Numbered from the stretch's first letter, positions 1 to 8,725 are shown. The stretch is 64,000 bases of DNA from Streptomyces sp. SCL15-4 (GCF_033366695.1 NZ_JAOBTQ010000001.1:4774001-4838000); one strand, 5' to 3'. Made by a program: numbers and translations. Notes: a model not told the origin generated them from the sequence alone.

Positions 1-755
1 GGCACCACACAGCCCTCGCGGGCCGGATCCCCGGTCGCGTGGCGCAGCGCACGCTCGGCCTGGTCGCCGTACTCGGTGGCGTCCTCGGCGGCGAGCTGGT
101 CACCGGCGTCCGCGTGCCCGCCGGCCTTCAGGCCCGCGTCCAGCAGGACGGGCAGCTGGTCGCCGGCGATGCTGTCGGGGCGGACCAGGGCGACGTTGCC
201 GCAGCCCGCCGCGAGGGCCCGGCCGAGACCGGCCAGCAGGGCGGGCTGGCCGCCGTTGACCGGGTAGGACATGGAGCCGGTGAACTCGTCGTTGGTGACG
301 CCGTAGCCGCCGATGTAAGGGATGCCGGCGCCCTCCAGCGGAGCGAGGTAGGAGTCGCCGAACTGGCTGTAGGAGCCGACCACCGCGACCGCGTTCTCGG
401 CCGCGGCCCGTTTCGCGCACCGCGCCGCGCCCACGCTGTCGTTGTGGTCGTTGCAGGTCAGCACCTTCAGCTCGCGGCCGTCGATGCCGCCGTGCGAGTT
501 GACCCATTTCGCGTAGGCGAGGGCCATCGCGGGCATGCCGGGCTTGTTGGTCGCGTCGGTGTCCTGCGGGGCCCAGGTCATCACCGTGACGGGCTCGTCC
601 CCGGAGCCCCCCGTGGCACCGGGGACGAGCCCGCATGCGGCGGTGAACGACGCGCAGAGGGCAACGGCGCCCGTGGCGAGGGCGGTGGCCCGGACGGGGC
701 GGGAGAGGCGGGAAGAGGCGGAAAGGGTGGTGCGAGTGCGTCGCCTGCCGGTCAT
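1..755 (-). CDS. ABC transporter substrate-binding lipoprotein (periplasmic-binding type 1), 3' end outside window
   Basis: The gene reads leftward off the window, so about 251 N-terminal residues are visible. An Arg-rich start, a hydrophobic stretch and a lipobox (Phe-Thr-Ala-Ala-Cys around residue 41) indicate an exported lipoprotein. The mature part begins with a pattern typical of Leu/Ile/Val-type binding proteins: a strand (PVTVMTWAP), a segment like WVNSHGGIDG that follows the first helix in this family, and a CNDHND segment. By family it should capture an amino acid or amide for an ABC importer, but the ligand cannot be told. The ATG at 753-755 is chosen because it opens directly into the signal peptide. 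No permease genes lie upstream in the window. Confidence 0.8.
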   Translation of the reverse strand, partial: MTGRRRTRTTLSASSRLSRPVRATALATGAVALCASFTAACGLVPGATGGSGDEPVTVMTWAPQDTDATNKPGMPAMALAYAKWVNSHGGIDGRELKVLTCNDHNDSVGAARCAKRAAAENAVAVVGSYSQFGDSYLAPLEGAGIPYIGGYGVTNDEFTGSMSYPVNGGQPALLAGLGRALAAGCGNVALVRPDSIAGDQLPVLLDAGLKAGGHADAGDQLAAEDATEYGDQAERALRHATGDPAREGCVV

Positions 756-872
756 GCACCCGCACGATTCCCTCACACCGCTAACCCGTGAGTGACCCAC
801 GGTCGACGGAAGGTGACACCGAGGTGAATTACGGGGGCCGCTGGGCCGGGGGCGGCGCGGAACGTACGATCG

Positions 873-1373
873 GTGACCGTGCAAGGTTCGGAGAACTCTT
901 CCCGTCGTGGCCGCCGCTCCTCCACCATGGGCGGCATGCCCTTGAACGACATGCCGTGGTGGCGGTGGCGCAGCAATGTGCGCTCGGCGCTGCACATGCT
1001 CTCCGACCCGGTGTTCCAGCGCGAGGTCTGGCTGGCCGGCACCGACGGCTACGGCGACGTCACGGACGCCGTGTACCGGCTGGTGGAGGACACCTGGCTG
1101 GACAACTGGTCGGCGGAGAAGTACGTCGGCACCATATTCCGGGACTCGCAGGAGGCGGCGCTCGTCGACACCGCCGTGCTGCGGGTGCTGCGGATCATGC
1201 ACGAGGTCGGCCCGGACGCGCCGGTCGCCGCGTATCTGGACCACGCCTCCTGGCCGGACGCGGTGCGGGCGGCGCGGGACGCGCACGTGCGGATGTCGGT
1301 GAGCGACGGCGAGGACCCGGACACGGCGCCGAAGAGCCTGGAGGTCCTGCGCATCCTGACGCGTTCCGCTTAG
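873..1373 (+). CDS. SCO4402-family conserved protein
   Basis: A soluble protein of 166 residues with no signal peptide or membrane segment. It resembles the small Streptomyces family named after S. coelicolor SCO4402, whose function is unknown. The conserved-looking core starts near MPLNDMPWWRWRSNVRSALHML, so ATG 927 or 939 are plausible alternatives to the GTG at 873. The sequence is helix-rich with many Trp/Asp residues and shows no catalytic motif. It lies between the divergent binding-protein gene and purU, 46 bp before the latter, and may be co-transcribed with it. Confidence 0.75.
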   Translation: MTVQGSENSSRRGRRSSTMGGMPLNDMPWWRWRSNVRSALHMLSDPVFQREVWLAGTDGYGDVTDAVYRLVEDTWLDNWSAEKYVGTIFRDSQEAALVDTAVLRVLRIMHEVGPDAPVAAYLDHASWPDAVRAARDAHVRMSVSDGEDPDTAPKSLEVLRILTRSA

Positions 1374-1419
1374 CGGACGGCGGCCCGCGCGGAGCGGCCG
1401 GTGTGGGACCCTGTAGGGC

Positions 1420-2301
1420 ATGACCGATCAGTCCGCTTCCGCCGCCGCCCCGGCCGACCAGTACGTCCTGACGCTTTCCTGCCCGGACAAGCAGGGCATC
1501 GTGCACGCCGTGTCCAGTTATCTGTTCATGACCGGCTGCAACATCGAGGACAGTCAGCAGTTCGGCGACCGCGACACGGGACTGTTCTTCATGCGCGTCC
1601 ACTTCTCGGCCGAGGCGCCGGTGACGGTGGAGAAGCTGCGGGCGAGCTTCGCCGCGGTCGGCGACTCCTTCCACATGGACTGGCAGATCCACCGGGCCGA
1701 CCAGAAGATGCGCATCCTGCTCATGGTCAGCAAGTTCGGGCACTGCCTGAACGACCTGCTGTTCCGGGCGCGGACCGGCGCGCTCCCGGTGGAGATCGTC
1801 GGCGTGGTGTCGAATCACACCGATTTCGAAGAGCTGGTGGGTTCGTACAACATTCCCTTCCACCACATCCCGGTCACCAAGGACACCAAGTCCGAGGCCG
1901 AGGCGAAGCTGCTGGAGCTGGTGCGCGAGGAGGGGGTCGAACTGGTCGTGCTGGCCCGCTACATGCAGGTCCTCTCGGACGACCTGTGCAAGCAGCTCAG
2001 CGGCCGGATCATCAACATCCACCACTCGTTCCTGCCGAGCTTCAAGGGCGCGAAGCCGTACCACCAGGCGCACGCGCGGGGCGTGAAGCTGATCGGCGCG
2101 ACGGCGCACTACGTCACCGCGGACCTGGACGAGGGGCCGATCATCGAGCAGGAGGTCGAGCGGGTCGGGCACGGTGTGACGCCGGACCAGCTGGTGGCCA
2201 TCGGCCGCGACGTGGAGTGCCAGGCGCTGGCACGGGCCGTCAAGTGGCACGCCGAGCGGCGCATCCTGCTCAACGGCCGCCGGACCGTGGTGTTCGGCTG
2301 A
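1420..2301 (+). CDS. purU: formyltetrahydrofolate deformylase
   Basis: PurU hydrolyses 10-formyl-THF to formate and THF, balancing one-carbon pools and supplying formate for purine synthesis. The 293-residue protein has the expected order: an N-terminal ACT domain (about residues 12-90, with LSCPDKQGIVHAVSSYLF) and a formyl-transferase-fold hydrolase domain (about 95-290). The catalytic Asn-His pair is in INIHHSFLPSFKG (about 200-203), and the catalytic Asp is in the TADLDEGPIIEQ stretch (about 234). Length is normal for the family. The ATG follows the SCO4402-family gene by 46 bp. Confidence 0.95.
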   Translation: MTDQSASAAAPADQYVLTLSCPDKQGIVHAVSSYLFMTGCNIEDSQQFGDRDTGLFFMRVHFSAEAPVTVEKLRASFAAVGDSFHMDWQIHRADQKMRILLMVSKFGHCLNDLLFRARTGALPVEIVGVVSNHTDFEELVGSYNIPFHHIPVTKDTKSEAEAKLLELVREEGVELVVLARYMQVLSDDLCKQLSGRIINIHHSFLPSFKGAKPYHQAHARGVKLIGATAHYVTADLDEGPIIEQEVERVGHGVTPDQLVAIGRDVECQALARAVKWHAERRILLNGRRTVVFG

Positions 2302-2322
2302 CCCGGGCGTCCCGGGCGGCCC

Positions 2323-2841
2323 TCACGGCTGCTCGGGCACGGTGAAGTAGCGGGCGAAGGCGGGCACGACGTCCCGCTCGTCGATCCTTCCGTCGCCGTC
2401 GGTGTCGAGCGCGGCGGCTGCCGTCTCGGCGGGCCCGGCCGGCACGCGCAGGGCGCGCAGGACGCGGGCGGCGTCGGGGACGGTGATCAGGCCGTCGGCG
2501 TCCGTGTCGGCCACCGCCAGGGCCGCGTGCAGGAAGGGCCGGGCGATCTCGGCGAAGCGGTCGGGGGTGTCGCGCAGCCGCTTGACCGCGCCGGTGACGA
2601 ACTCCTGGCGCGTGATGCGCTGGTCGCCGTCCCGGTCGGCGATGCCGGCCATGCCCTGCCAGAACGCCTCCGCGCCGGCGTACAGCGCCTGGCCCGCGGC
2701 GGAGCGGGCGGGCACGGCGAACTCGGCGAGCAGTGCCTTGGCCGCCGCGTTGAAGTCCTCGCGGTCGATGTAGCCGTTGCCGTCCTGGTCGAAGCCGGCG
2801 AACCGGGCGGCGATCCGGCGTTCGTACTCGGTGCTGACCAT
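2323..2841 (-). CDS. EF-hand calcium-binding protein (calerythrin/CabC-like)
   Basis: A 172-residue cytosolic protein with four EF-hand loops: D18-D29, D69-E80, D112-D123 and D146-D157. Loops 1, 2 and 4 have the DxDG core, while loop 3 is DTDADGLITVPD. This matches bacterial sarcoplasmic-type EF-hand proteins, which buffer Ca2+ or sense it during aerial growth in Streptomyces. The ATG at 2841 is used because an upstream reading-frame extension to 3378 is Arg/Pro-rich out-of-frame noise. It is convergent with purU, with only 21 bp between stops. No partner protein is evident nearby. Confidence 0.88.
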   Translation of the reverse strand: MVSTEYERRIAARFAGFDQDGNGYIDREDFNAAAKALLAEFAVPARSAAGQALYAGAEAFWQGMAGIADRDGDQRITRQEFVTGAVKRLRDTPDRFAEIARPFLHAALAVADTDADGLITVPDAARVLRALRVPAGPAETAAAALDTDGDGRIDERDVVPAFARYFTVPEQP

Positions 2842-3038
2842 GTGGGGGGCCGCCTTACGTCGTGTCGTGCATGCCGTGCATGGGGGGTCCGCGGGACCGT
2901 GCGGGTCCGGGGGCCTGGCTGGCAGCGTACGGCGCGGGTGGCCGTCGGATGGCGGAAAACCGACGACTGTGCCAAGACCGGGGGAATTGCGCGGCAACGC
3001 CGTGGCGCCGCCGGGACGTTGCCGCGTCCGGCGGGCGT

Positions 3039-3413
3039 TCAGGCGGAGAGCGGTCCCGCCTCGTCGGTGGTCGCGGAGTCGAGGTCGGGGTGGACGTCGA
3101 AGAGCCGGCGGACGCCGAGCGCGCCGAGCACCCGGTTGACGTGTGAGCCGTCGACGGCGCCCCGGTCCGGCAGGATCAGCCGCAGCCGGCCCTGGCAGGA
3201 GCGGATCAGCCGGCGGGCGGCGATGAGGACACCGACCCCGCTGGAGTCGCAGAAGAAGACGTCGGAGAGGTCCACGACGAGGCTGTGGTGGCCCTCGGCG
3301 ACGGCGTCGTGCACGTGCTGGCGCAGCACCGGCGAGGTCATCAGGTCCAGTTCCCCGGACACCCGGAGCACGGCCCACTGGCCCTGTTCGACGCCGGTCA
3401 CCTTGAATGCCAC
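3039..3413 (-). CDS. STAS-domain anti-sigma factor antagonist
   Basis: A single STAS domain spans all 124 residues. The phosphorylation loop is intact (VFFCDSSGVGVL, Asp56-Ser57-Ser58). In SpoIIAA/RsbV-type proteins this serine is phosphorylated by an HATPase anti-sigma kinase, and the unphosphorylated form binds the kinase and frees a sigma factor. The gene is divergent from the ECF-like sigma factor at 3754, so partner switching with that system is possible but not shown. An HATPase gene with a suitable fold lies at 8085. Confidence 0.88.
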   Translation of the reverse strand: MAFKVTGVEQGQWAVLRVSGELDLMTSPVLRQHVHDAVAEGHHSLVVDLSDVFFCDSSGVGVLIAARRLIRSCQGRLRLILPDRGAVDGSHVNRVLGALGVRRLFDVHPDLDSATTDEAGPLSA

Positions 3414-3753
3414 GGCCCTGCTCCTCCGCTCGCCGGATGTCCCGGAACCGCCCGGAAACGGAAGCAGTTCCTACGTTTCCTGTCGCGCGGCTGCCCAGCG
3501 GCCGTTCCCTGAAACGTGAGGCCGCAAACGGCAGATGATCGCTGAGGGGCTTGTTTCGGTCATCAACGATCGCATTCGATCAAGGGGGTGCGAGCCCTGC
3601 GTGAAGGTTGTGTGAAGGGGGCACTATCACGAGAAGGGGCTTCAAGGGCGCACATTGGCACAAAGAAGCGTGCGCTGTCAGAGGGCCCGACTACATTCGA
3701 GGGGGCAGGGCCGCCCGGCCCGGTGGCCGGACACGGTGAGGGGAGGGGACCGC
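3414..3753. other. divergent intergenic region between STAS and sigma-factor genes
   Basis: No gene is visible in these 340 bases. The stretch around 3500-3720 is less GC-rich than its surroundings and has several AAGGGG/GAAGGGG motifs at roughly 3597-3650. It must hold the promoters of both flanking genes, but I cannot assign confident -35/-10 pairs. Confidence 0.5.
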
Positions 3754-4311
3754 GTGGGCAGGAACGACCTGTCGCCCCGGTGGGACCGCAAGATGCAGCA
3801 GCGGCTCGCCCGCGGCGAGGCGGCGGCCCTCGGCGAGATGTACGACCGGTTCGCCTCCCTCGTGCACCACCTTGCCCACCGCGTCCTGGACGACGAGCGG
3901 TCCGCCGACGCCGTGACCCGCGAGGTCTTCGCCCGCGTCTGGGAGCACCCCGAGAGTTACGACCCCCGGCAGGGCCCGCTGCGCTCCTGGCTCGCCGAGG
4001 TCACCCAGCGGGTCGCGGTGCAACGGCTGCGGGACCGTGCGGAACGGGAGCGGCCGCGGCGTGAGGAACTGGAGAGCACGGTCCGCCGCGCCTCGGTCGC
4101 CGCCCGCGCCGACTACATCGTCCACTCCATGCCCGCCCCGCTGCGCGCCGCCCTGGACCTCGCCTACAACCAGCGCCGCGACTACCGCCAGACCGCGACC
4201 GAACTCGGGGTCACCGAGGACGAGGCCCGCCGCCGGCTCCGCCTCGGCCTCCAGCTCCTGGCCAGCGCCCACGACGCCGCCACCCCGCCGGGATACCGGG
4301 GCGCGGTGTGA
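3754..4311 (+). CDS. ECF-like RNA polymerase sigma factor
   Basis: From GTG 3754, preceded by GAGGGGAGGGG, the protein has 185 residues. Residues about 15-75 fit sigma region 2 (LGEMYDRFASLVHHLAHRVL, then ADAVTREVFARVWEHPESYD, the segment contacting the -10 element and core). Residues about 115-170 fit region 4 with its helix-turn-helix (YRQTATELGVTEDEARRRLRLGL). An in-frame upstream extension to 3655 is Arg-rich and lacks a good RBS. The stop overlaps the start of the next gene (GTGA), so the two are translationally coupled. The downstream zinc-finger protein is therefore the likely anti-sigma partner. Confidence 0.88.
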   Translation: MGRNDLSPRWDRKMQQRLARGEAAALGEMYDRFASLVHHLAHRVLDDERSADAVTREVFARVWEHPESYDPRQGPLRSWLAEVTQRVAVQRLRDRAERERPRREELESTVRRASVAARADYIVHSMPAPLRAALDLAYNQRRDYRQTATELGVTEDEARRRLRLGLQLLASAHDAATPPGYRGAV

Positions 4312-5720
4312 ACGGCCCGGAACGCTCCGAGGGGCCGCACGGACACGGCGCCGCCGGCGGCCGCCGGGACGGCTCAGAGCCCGGGGAGCACGGGGACGGC
4401 GGCACCGGAGGTCACCGCGGACCGGACGGCTCCGGTGGTCGTTTCGGGCCGCCGGACGGGACCGCCCGGAGCGCCGGACACTCCGGGGCCGTGCCCGGTC
4501 CGCGGATACCCACGCCCCGGACCTCCCTGGAGGACAGCGGCCTTGCCCTGCCCGGCCTCGCCGACCTGGGAGACCTCGCACCCGTGCCGCCGCCCGACCT
4601 GTCGCACGACGTCCTGAGGTCACTGCTCGGCGCCTGGGCGCTGGCCGCCTGCTCGGCGGCGGAGGCGGCGGCCGTGGAGGACCACCTGGGCGGCTGCGGC
4701 TCCTGCGCCGACGAGGCCCGCCGGCTGAGCGAGGCGGTCGGCCTGCTGCACCAGCCGGAGAGCCTGGACCTGGACCCCGGCCTGCGCACCCGCGTCCTGG
4801 AGAGCTGTCTGCGGCGCCGGCCGCCGCGCATCCCGGTGCCCGACTGGGCCGCGCCGTACGACGCCGAGACCGCCCGGCTGGACGCGCTGCTCCAGGACTT
4901 CGGGAAGGCGGAGTGGGAAGCACGGGTGGAACTGCGCTGGTTCGAGAACGACACCGCGACGAGCCGTCGTACGACCGTCGCCGGAGTGCTGGCGCACCTG
5001 CTCGCGGTGGACGGGCTGATCGCCGCCGCGCTCGGGCTCGCGGACCCGCTGGCCGGGCTCCGCGGCACGGCGGACCGGGGCGCTGCGGGACCGGCCGGCC
5101 GCACGGAGGCGTACTGGCGGACCGCGCACCCGGCGGCCACGCGCTCGGTGCGCGGGCCCTGGCGGGAGCAGAGCCACGCCCTGGTGCGCACGGTGTCCTT
5201 CACCGGCAGCCACACCGGCAAACTCCCGGTTTCCTACGGCGACTTCACGCTGCCGCTGCACGACGCGATGCTGGACCGCGCCTTCGAGTGCTGGGTGCAC
5301 GCCGAGGACATCGCCAAGGCGGTGCACTATCCGTACCCGGTGCCGGTGCCCCGGCATCTGCACCGGATGATCGACCTCGCGGCCCGCGTGCTGCCGACGG
5401 TGCTCGCCGAGCGCCGCCGCGCGGGCCTGTCCGAGCCGGGCCGCAGCACCCCGCACCTGGTGCCGGCCGGCGCGCCCGGCCGCAGCCTGCGGCTGGAGAT
5501 CGAGGGCGACGCCGGAGGCGAGTGGCTGATCCCGCTGGACTCGCCGGCGGCCCGGGGCTCCGCGGAACTGGAGGTGGCCCACGTGGTGCTCGACGGCGTC
5601 GAGTTCTGCCAGCTCGCCGCCGGCCATGTGTCACCGGAGGAGGCCGCGGCGGGCCAGGACGGCGACCGCCGCGCCATCCGCGACGTGCTCTACGCGGCGG
5701 CGAGCCTCAGCCGGATGTGA
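4308..5720 (+). CDS. zinc-finger / MDMPI-N domain protein, probable anti-sigma factor
   Basis: A 470-residue protein starting at GTG 4308 inside the stop of the sigma gene. After about 85 residues of Gly/Pro-rich linker comes a zf-HC2-like motif (about 116-130: CSAAEAAAVEDHLGGCGSC), as in zinc-binding anti-sigma domains. The rest resembles the DinB-like mycothiol-dependent maleylpyruvate isomerase N-terminal domain (about 180-330: LDALLQDFGKAEWEARVELRW ... GVLAHLLAVDGLIAAALG ... CWVHAEDIA) followed by a C-terminal domain ending near 465. By context it should sequester the coupled sigma factor. The MDMPI fold suggests sensing a thiol state, which is inference. There are no membrane segments. 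Confidence 0.8.
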   Translation: MNGPERSEGPHGHGAAGGRRDGSEPGEHGDGGTGGHRGPDGSGGRFGPPDGTARSAGHSGAVPGPRIPTPRTSLEDSGLALPGLADLGDLAPVPPPDLSHDVLRSLLGAWALAACSAAEAAAVEDHLGGCGSCADEARRLSEAVGLLHQPESLDLDPGLRTRVLESCLRRRPPRIPVPDWAAPYDAETARLDALLQDFGKAEWEARVELRWFENDTATSRRTTVAGVLAHLLAVDGLIAAALGLADPLAGLRGTADRGAAGPAGRTEAYWRTAHPAATRSVRGPWREQSHALVRTVSFTGSHTGKLPVSYGDFTLPLHDAMLDRAFECWVHAEDIAKAVHYPYPVPVPRHLHRMIDLAARVLPTVLAERRRAGLSEPGRSTPHLVPAGAPGRSLRLEIEGDAGGEWLIPLDSPAARGSAELEVAHVVLDGVEFCQLAAGHVSPEEAAAGQDGDRRAIRDVLYAAASLSRM

Positions 5721-5744
5721 ACCGTCCGGCCGAGGCGACCGGAC

Positions 5745-7328
5745 TCAGAAACGGCTGCCGGGGCCCGGCAGGCCCCCGGACCCCGGCAGGGGCAGCGGGA
5801 GCAGGCTGCCGCGCCCGGCCGCTTCCGGCGCGGCCTTGCAGGTGATGTCCTTCGACGGCAGCTTGCCGGTGGTCAGATACGCCGTGGCCGTCTTGTCGGC
5901 GCACGACTTGGTGCCGTACACGCCGTGCCCGACACCGCCGGTGACCGTGACCATCTTCGCGCCCTTCATGGCGCGGCGCAGACCCTGGCCGCTGGTCAGC
6001 GGCGTCTGCGGGTCCCACTCGTTCTGCAGGATCAGCGCGCGGACGGTGTTGTCCACCTTGGTGGTGCGCTCGCCGGCGGTCTTCCAGAAGGCGCACGGCT
6101 TGATGGAGGAGCCGAAGTCGCCGTACAGCGGGTACTTCCTCTTGTCCCGGATCGCGTCGGCGCGGTACTGCTCCGGGTCGCGCGGCCAGTCGCGCTGGTC
6201 GGCGCACAGGACGGACCAGAAGGCGGCGTCGCCGTTGTCCTCGGGCGTGGCGCGGGCGAACGACGGCGGGACGGGCGCGGGCGTCCTGAGCCCCGGGCCG
6301 GCCGGCCTGCCCGCGGCGGCCTTCTTCAGCGAGACGATCCACTCGGCGCCGTCCCGCACGCTGAAGAACGTGGCGCGGCTGAAGGCGCGGATGTCGTCCC
6401 CGGTCATCCGCGTGCCGTCGAGGTCGATGGGCTTGCGGTCGGCCTGGGCGACCAGGTCGTAGAAGGCCTTGCGGACCGCCTCGGGCGTCGCGCCCAGCCG
6501 GTAGGCGGAGTGGTGGCGGGCGGTCCACTCGGTCCAGCGGGTGAAGGCCGGCTCGGCGCCCTCCGCCCAGACCTGGATCATGCCGCGCCAGACGCGGGCC
6601 GGGTCGACGGCGCTGTCCAGCACGAACCGGTCGGTGCGCCCGGGGAACATCTGCGTGTAGACGGCGCCGAGGTAGGTGCCGTACGAGTACCCGAGGTAGG
6701 AGATCTTCTTCTCGCCGAGCACGGCGCGGATCACGTCCATGTCCCGGGCGGTGTTGCGGGTGGAGATGTGCCGGAGCTTGCCGCCCTGCCGGGCCTGGCA
6801 CTTCTCGGCGACGGTCCGGGCCCACGCCACGTCCTTGGCGAACGTCGCCGCCTTGTAGGGGCGTTGCCAGTTCTGTTCCTTGTCGGTCAGGCCGCAGCCG
6901 ACGGGCGAGCTGGCGCCGACGCCCCGCGGGTCGAAGCCGACGAGGTCGTAGGCGTTCTTCACGGACTTGGGCAGCTCGCCGCCCAGGAACAGGGGCATGT
7001 CGAGGCCGCTGCCGCCCGGGCCGCCGGGGTTGAGCAGCAGCACGCCCCGGTGGTCCTTCGCGGTGCTCGTCCGCCACCTGGATATCGCGAGGTCGAGCTT
7101 CTTGCCGCCCGGGCGGCTGTAGTCGAGCGGCACCTTGACCGTGGCGCACCGGAAGGCGGCGGGCGTGTCCGGGGCGCAGCGATGCCACGCCGGCTTCTGC
7201 GTGAGGTAGCGGCCGAGCGGGTCGGTCGTGGCGGCGGTCGTGGCGGAGGCCGTGGCCGGGAGGAGCACGGGAACCATGACGGCGGCGGCACCGGCCGCCA
7301 GCAGGGAGGCGGTTCTACTGCTTCGCAC
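5745..7328 (-). CDS. secreted alpha/beta hydrolase, tripeptidyl-aminopeptidase type
   Basis: The 527-residue product from GTG 7328 opens with an Arg-containing n-region and a hydrophobic core ending in ATASA, a Sec signal peptide. The hydrolase fold follows: the oxyanion region LLLNPGGPGGSGLDMP, GFDPRGVGAS, the nucleophile elbow GYSYG, and a C-terminal TAP-like domain with the Asp in ILQNEWDPQTP and the His in GGVGHGVYG. These are the marks of Streptomyces SlpD/SlpE/Tap-type peptidases, which trim N-terminal peptides outside the cell. An upstream extension to 7592 is rejected because the signal peptide starts at 7328, with AAGGA upstream. Confidence 0.9.
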   Translation of the reverse strand: MRSSRTASLLAAGAAAVMVPVLLPATASATTAATTDPLGRYLTQKPAWHRCAPDTPAAFRCATVKVPLDYSRPGGKKLDLAISRWRTSTAKDHRGVLLLNPGGPGGSGLDMPLFLGGELPKSVKNAYDLVGFDPRGVGASSPVGCGLTDKEQNWQRPYKAATFAKDVAWARTVAEKCQARQGGKLRHISTRNTARDMDVIRAVLGEKKISYLGYSYGTYLGAVYTQMFPGRTDRFVLDSAVDPARVWRGMIQVWAEGAEPAFTRWTEWTARHHSAYRLGATPEAVRKAFYDLVAQADRKPIDLDGTRMTGDDIRAFSRATFFSVRDGAEWIVSLKKAAAGRPAGPGLRTPAPVPPSFARATPEDNGDAAFWSVLCADQRDWPRDPEQYRADAIRDKRKYPLYGDFGSSIKPCAFWKTAGERTTKVDNTVRALILQNEWDPQTPLTSGQGLRRAMKGAKMVTVTGGVGHGVYGTKSCADKTATAYLTTGKLPSKDITCKAAPEAAGRGSLLPLPLPGSGGLPGPGSRF

Positions 7329-7898
7329 GGGTGGAGGTCCTTGGGTCGGTGGACAAGGGACCCAGTCACCTTTTCGCGCGCGCGAGCCGGACGAATCCTC
7401 CCTGGCGGCGGGGTTTCTGACGCCTCGGTCGGATAACAAGGACCGGCGAATGGTCCCGGAGTAGGACAACCGCGACCCGCTTGCCGCCGTCTTGCTCGGA
7501 AGGGTGGAAAACGTTCCCGCGGCCGGTACTTCGGCACCTCGCGCGGAGTGGCGTCGCGCGGCGGCACCGTCACCGGCGAAGCCTTGGCCCATGATGTTAC
7601 GGATCGTGGCGGTCTCTGGTTACGGAGTGTCGGCAACCGAGTGTGCCGCCGCCCGGACCCGTCACGGCCCGCGGTCACTTGGCCGCTCGGGTACCGTAGG
7701 CGGGACGGTACGGGACCGCGCGCACGGGCCGGACCGGCGCGGCCCCGCAGGCGCACCGGGCCGCGCCGCGTCAGCCGCTGCTCGCACGGTGGTTGGGGAT
7801 TGCGCTCAGGGTTTGTTCGACTCGGAGTCAAGAGCGTCGCACAGTATCCCTCACACGTACTCCTTCACGCGGGAATATGCCCGAAGCGCTTGTTGGCG

Positions 7899-7911
7899 TG
7901 ACTGTCAGTCA
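7899..7911. promoter_or_regulatory. perfect palindrome TGACTGTCAGTCA
   Basis: A 13-base palindrome, TGACTG-T-CAGTCA, lies 18 bases left of a second inverted repeat that shares the GTGACT/AGTCAC half-site. It is a candidate operator for the rightward transcript. No regulator is assigned. Confidence 0.4.
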
Positions 7912-7928
7912 ACCATGCTGTGCGGTAA

Positions 7929-7951
7929 GGGAGTCACAGTCCGTGACTCCC
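7929..7951. promoter_or_regulatory. inverted repeat GGGAGTCAC-N5-GTGACTCCC
   Basis: Perfect 9-bp arms separated by AGTCC. It is not followed by a T-run, so an operator is more likely than a terminator. It lies about 25 bases upstream of the small ORF and 134 upstream of the HATPase start. Confidence 0.45.
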
Positions 7952-7973
7952 GGCTCTGGTCGTTGTCCTGGCC

Positions 7974-8081
7974 ATGCAGAAAATGGCTACGATCGTGGCC
8001 CTCGTCGTGATCGCCGCCGTGGCGGACGCCGTGGCGCGTGGACGGCGTGGGGTCATGTGTCCGCCGGTTCGGATGGTGTGA
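7974..8081 (+). CDS. possible 35-residue membrane peptide
   Basis: The frame reads a short start, a 15-residue hydrophobic helix (ATIVALVVIAAVADAVA) and a basic tail (RGRRG), like a single-pass peptide with its C-terminus in the cytosol. It ends three bases before the HATPase start, a spacing that would allow coupling. There is no strong ribosome binding site ahead of the ATG, so it may equally be leader RNA. Confidence 0.25.
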   Translation: MQKMATIVALVVIAAVADAVARGRRGVMCPPVRMV

Positions 8082-8084
8082 GCG

Positions 8085-8573
8085 GTGCAGGTGCTTCGAG
8101 TGCAGCTGGAGATCCGGCCCGACCCCGCGGAGGTGGGGCGGGCCAGGCGGTGGGCCCGCTCGCGGCTCGCCGGGTCGGGGATAACGGCCGAGGAGCCGCT
8201 GGCCGAGACGCTGATCCTGCTCGTCTCCGAACTGGTGACCAACGCCGTGGTGCACACGGGCCGGCCGGCCGTGCTGCGGCTCTGCCTGCCGTGCGCGGCG
8301 GCCGGGGGCGGCGCGGCGGACCCGGTGCGGGTGGAGGTCGCCGACTCCAGCAACCGGGCGCCCCAGCCCCGGTGCGCCGACGACGACGCCACCGGCGGGC
8401 GGGGCCTGGCCCTCGTGGAGTGTCTCGCCGACCGCTGGGGCTGGAGCCCCGAGGGCGCCGGCAAGAGCATCTGGTGCGAGCTGGACCGGTGTTCACCGCC
8501 GCGCCAGGGCGCGGCGCTGGCGTACGGCGGCGGACTGCCCGCGTACGAGGGGCGCGCCTTCGAAGCGGTGTAG
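8085..8573 (+). CDS. ATP-binding anti-sigma-kinase-like protein (HATPase_c, RsbW type)
   Basis: The 162-residue product has the GHKL ATPase elements: an N-box (ETLILLVSELVTNAVVHTG, about 43-61), a G1-like box (VRVEVADSSN) and a G2 region (ATGGRGLALVECLADRWG). This is the stand-alone histidine-kinase-like ATPase group that is expanded in Streptomyces. Characterised members phosphorylate STAS antagonists or bind sigma factors. No STAS gene is adjacent; the nearest is at 3039. The GTG start gives the beta-strand LRVQLEIRPDP directly. The C-terminal 25 residues look disordered. Confidence 0.85.
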   Translation: MQVLRVQLEIRPDPAEVGRARRWARSRLAGSGITAEEPLAETLILLVSELVTNAVVHTGRPAVLRLCLPCAAAGGGAADPVRVEVADSSNRAPQPRCADDDATGGRGLALVECLADRWGWSPEGAGKSIWCELDRCSPPRQGAALAYGGGLPAYEGRAFEAV

Positions 8574-8725
8574 CCGCCCGGCCGCCGTTCCCGCGACCGT
8601 TCCGCGCGCACCGGTGCCGCCGGTCACAGGACCGCCACCGGTGCCACCGGCGTGCCCGCCGCACCGGCGAGCGGCTCGGGCCCCGCCGACAGCCGGAACG
8701 CGCACCCGCCGCTCTCTCCACAGGC

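Larger units (their letters stand above)
7329..8084. other. long intergenic region upstream of hydrolase and HATPase genes
   Basis: About 750 bases without a convincing large gene. The right half is clearly AT-richer than the flanks (about 7800-7990). It holds two perfect palindromes (7899-7911 and 7929-7951) and one small candidate reading frame (7974-8081). Divergent promoters for 5745-7328 (-) and 8085-8573 (+) are expected here. Confidence 0.6.

Noticed and set aside
39..791. 250-residue plus-strand frame at the left edge
   Set aside because: It is antisense to a clear lipoprotein gene; no ribosome site or family-like sequence.
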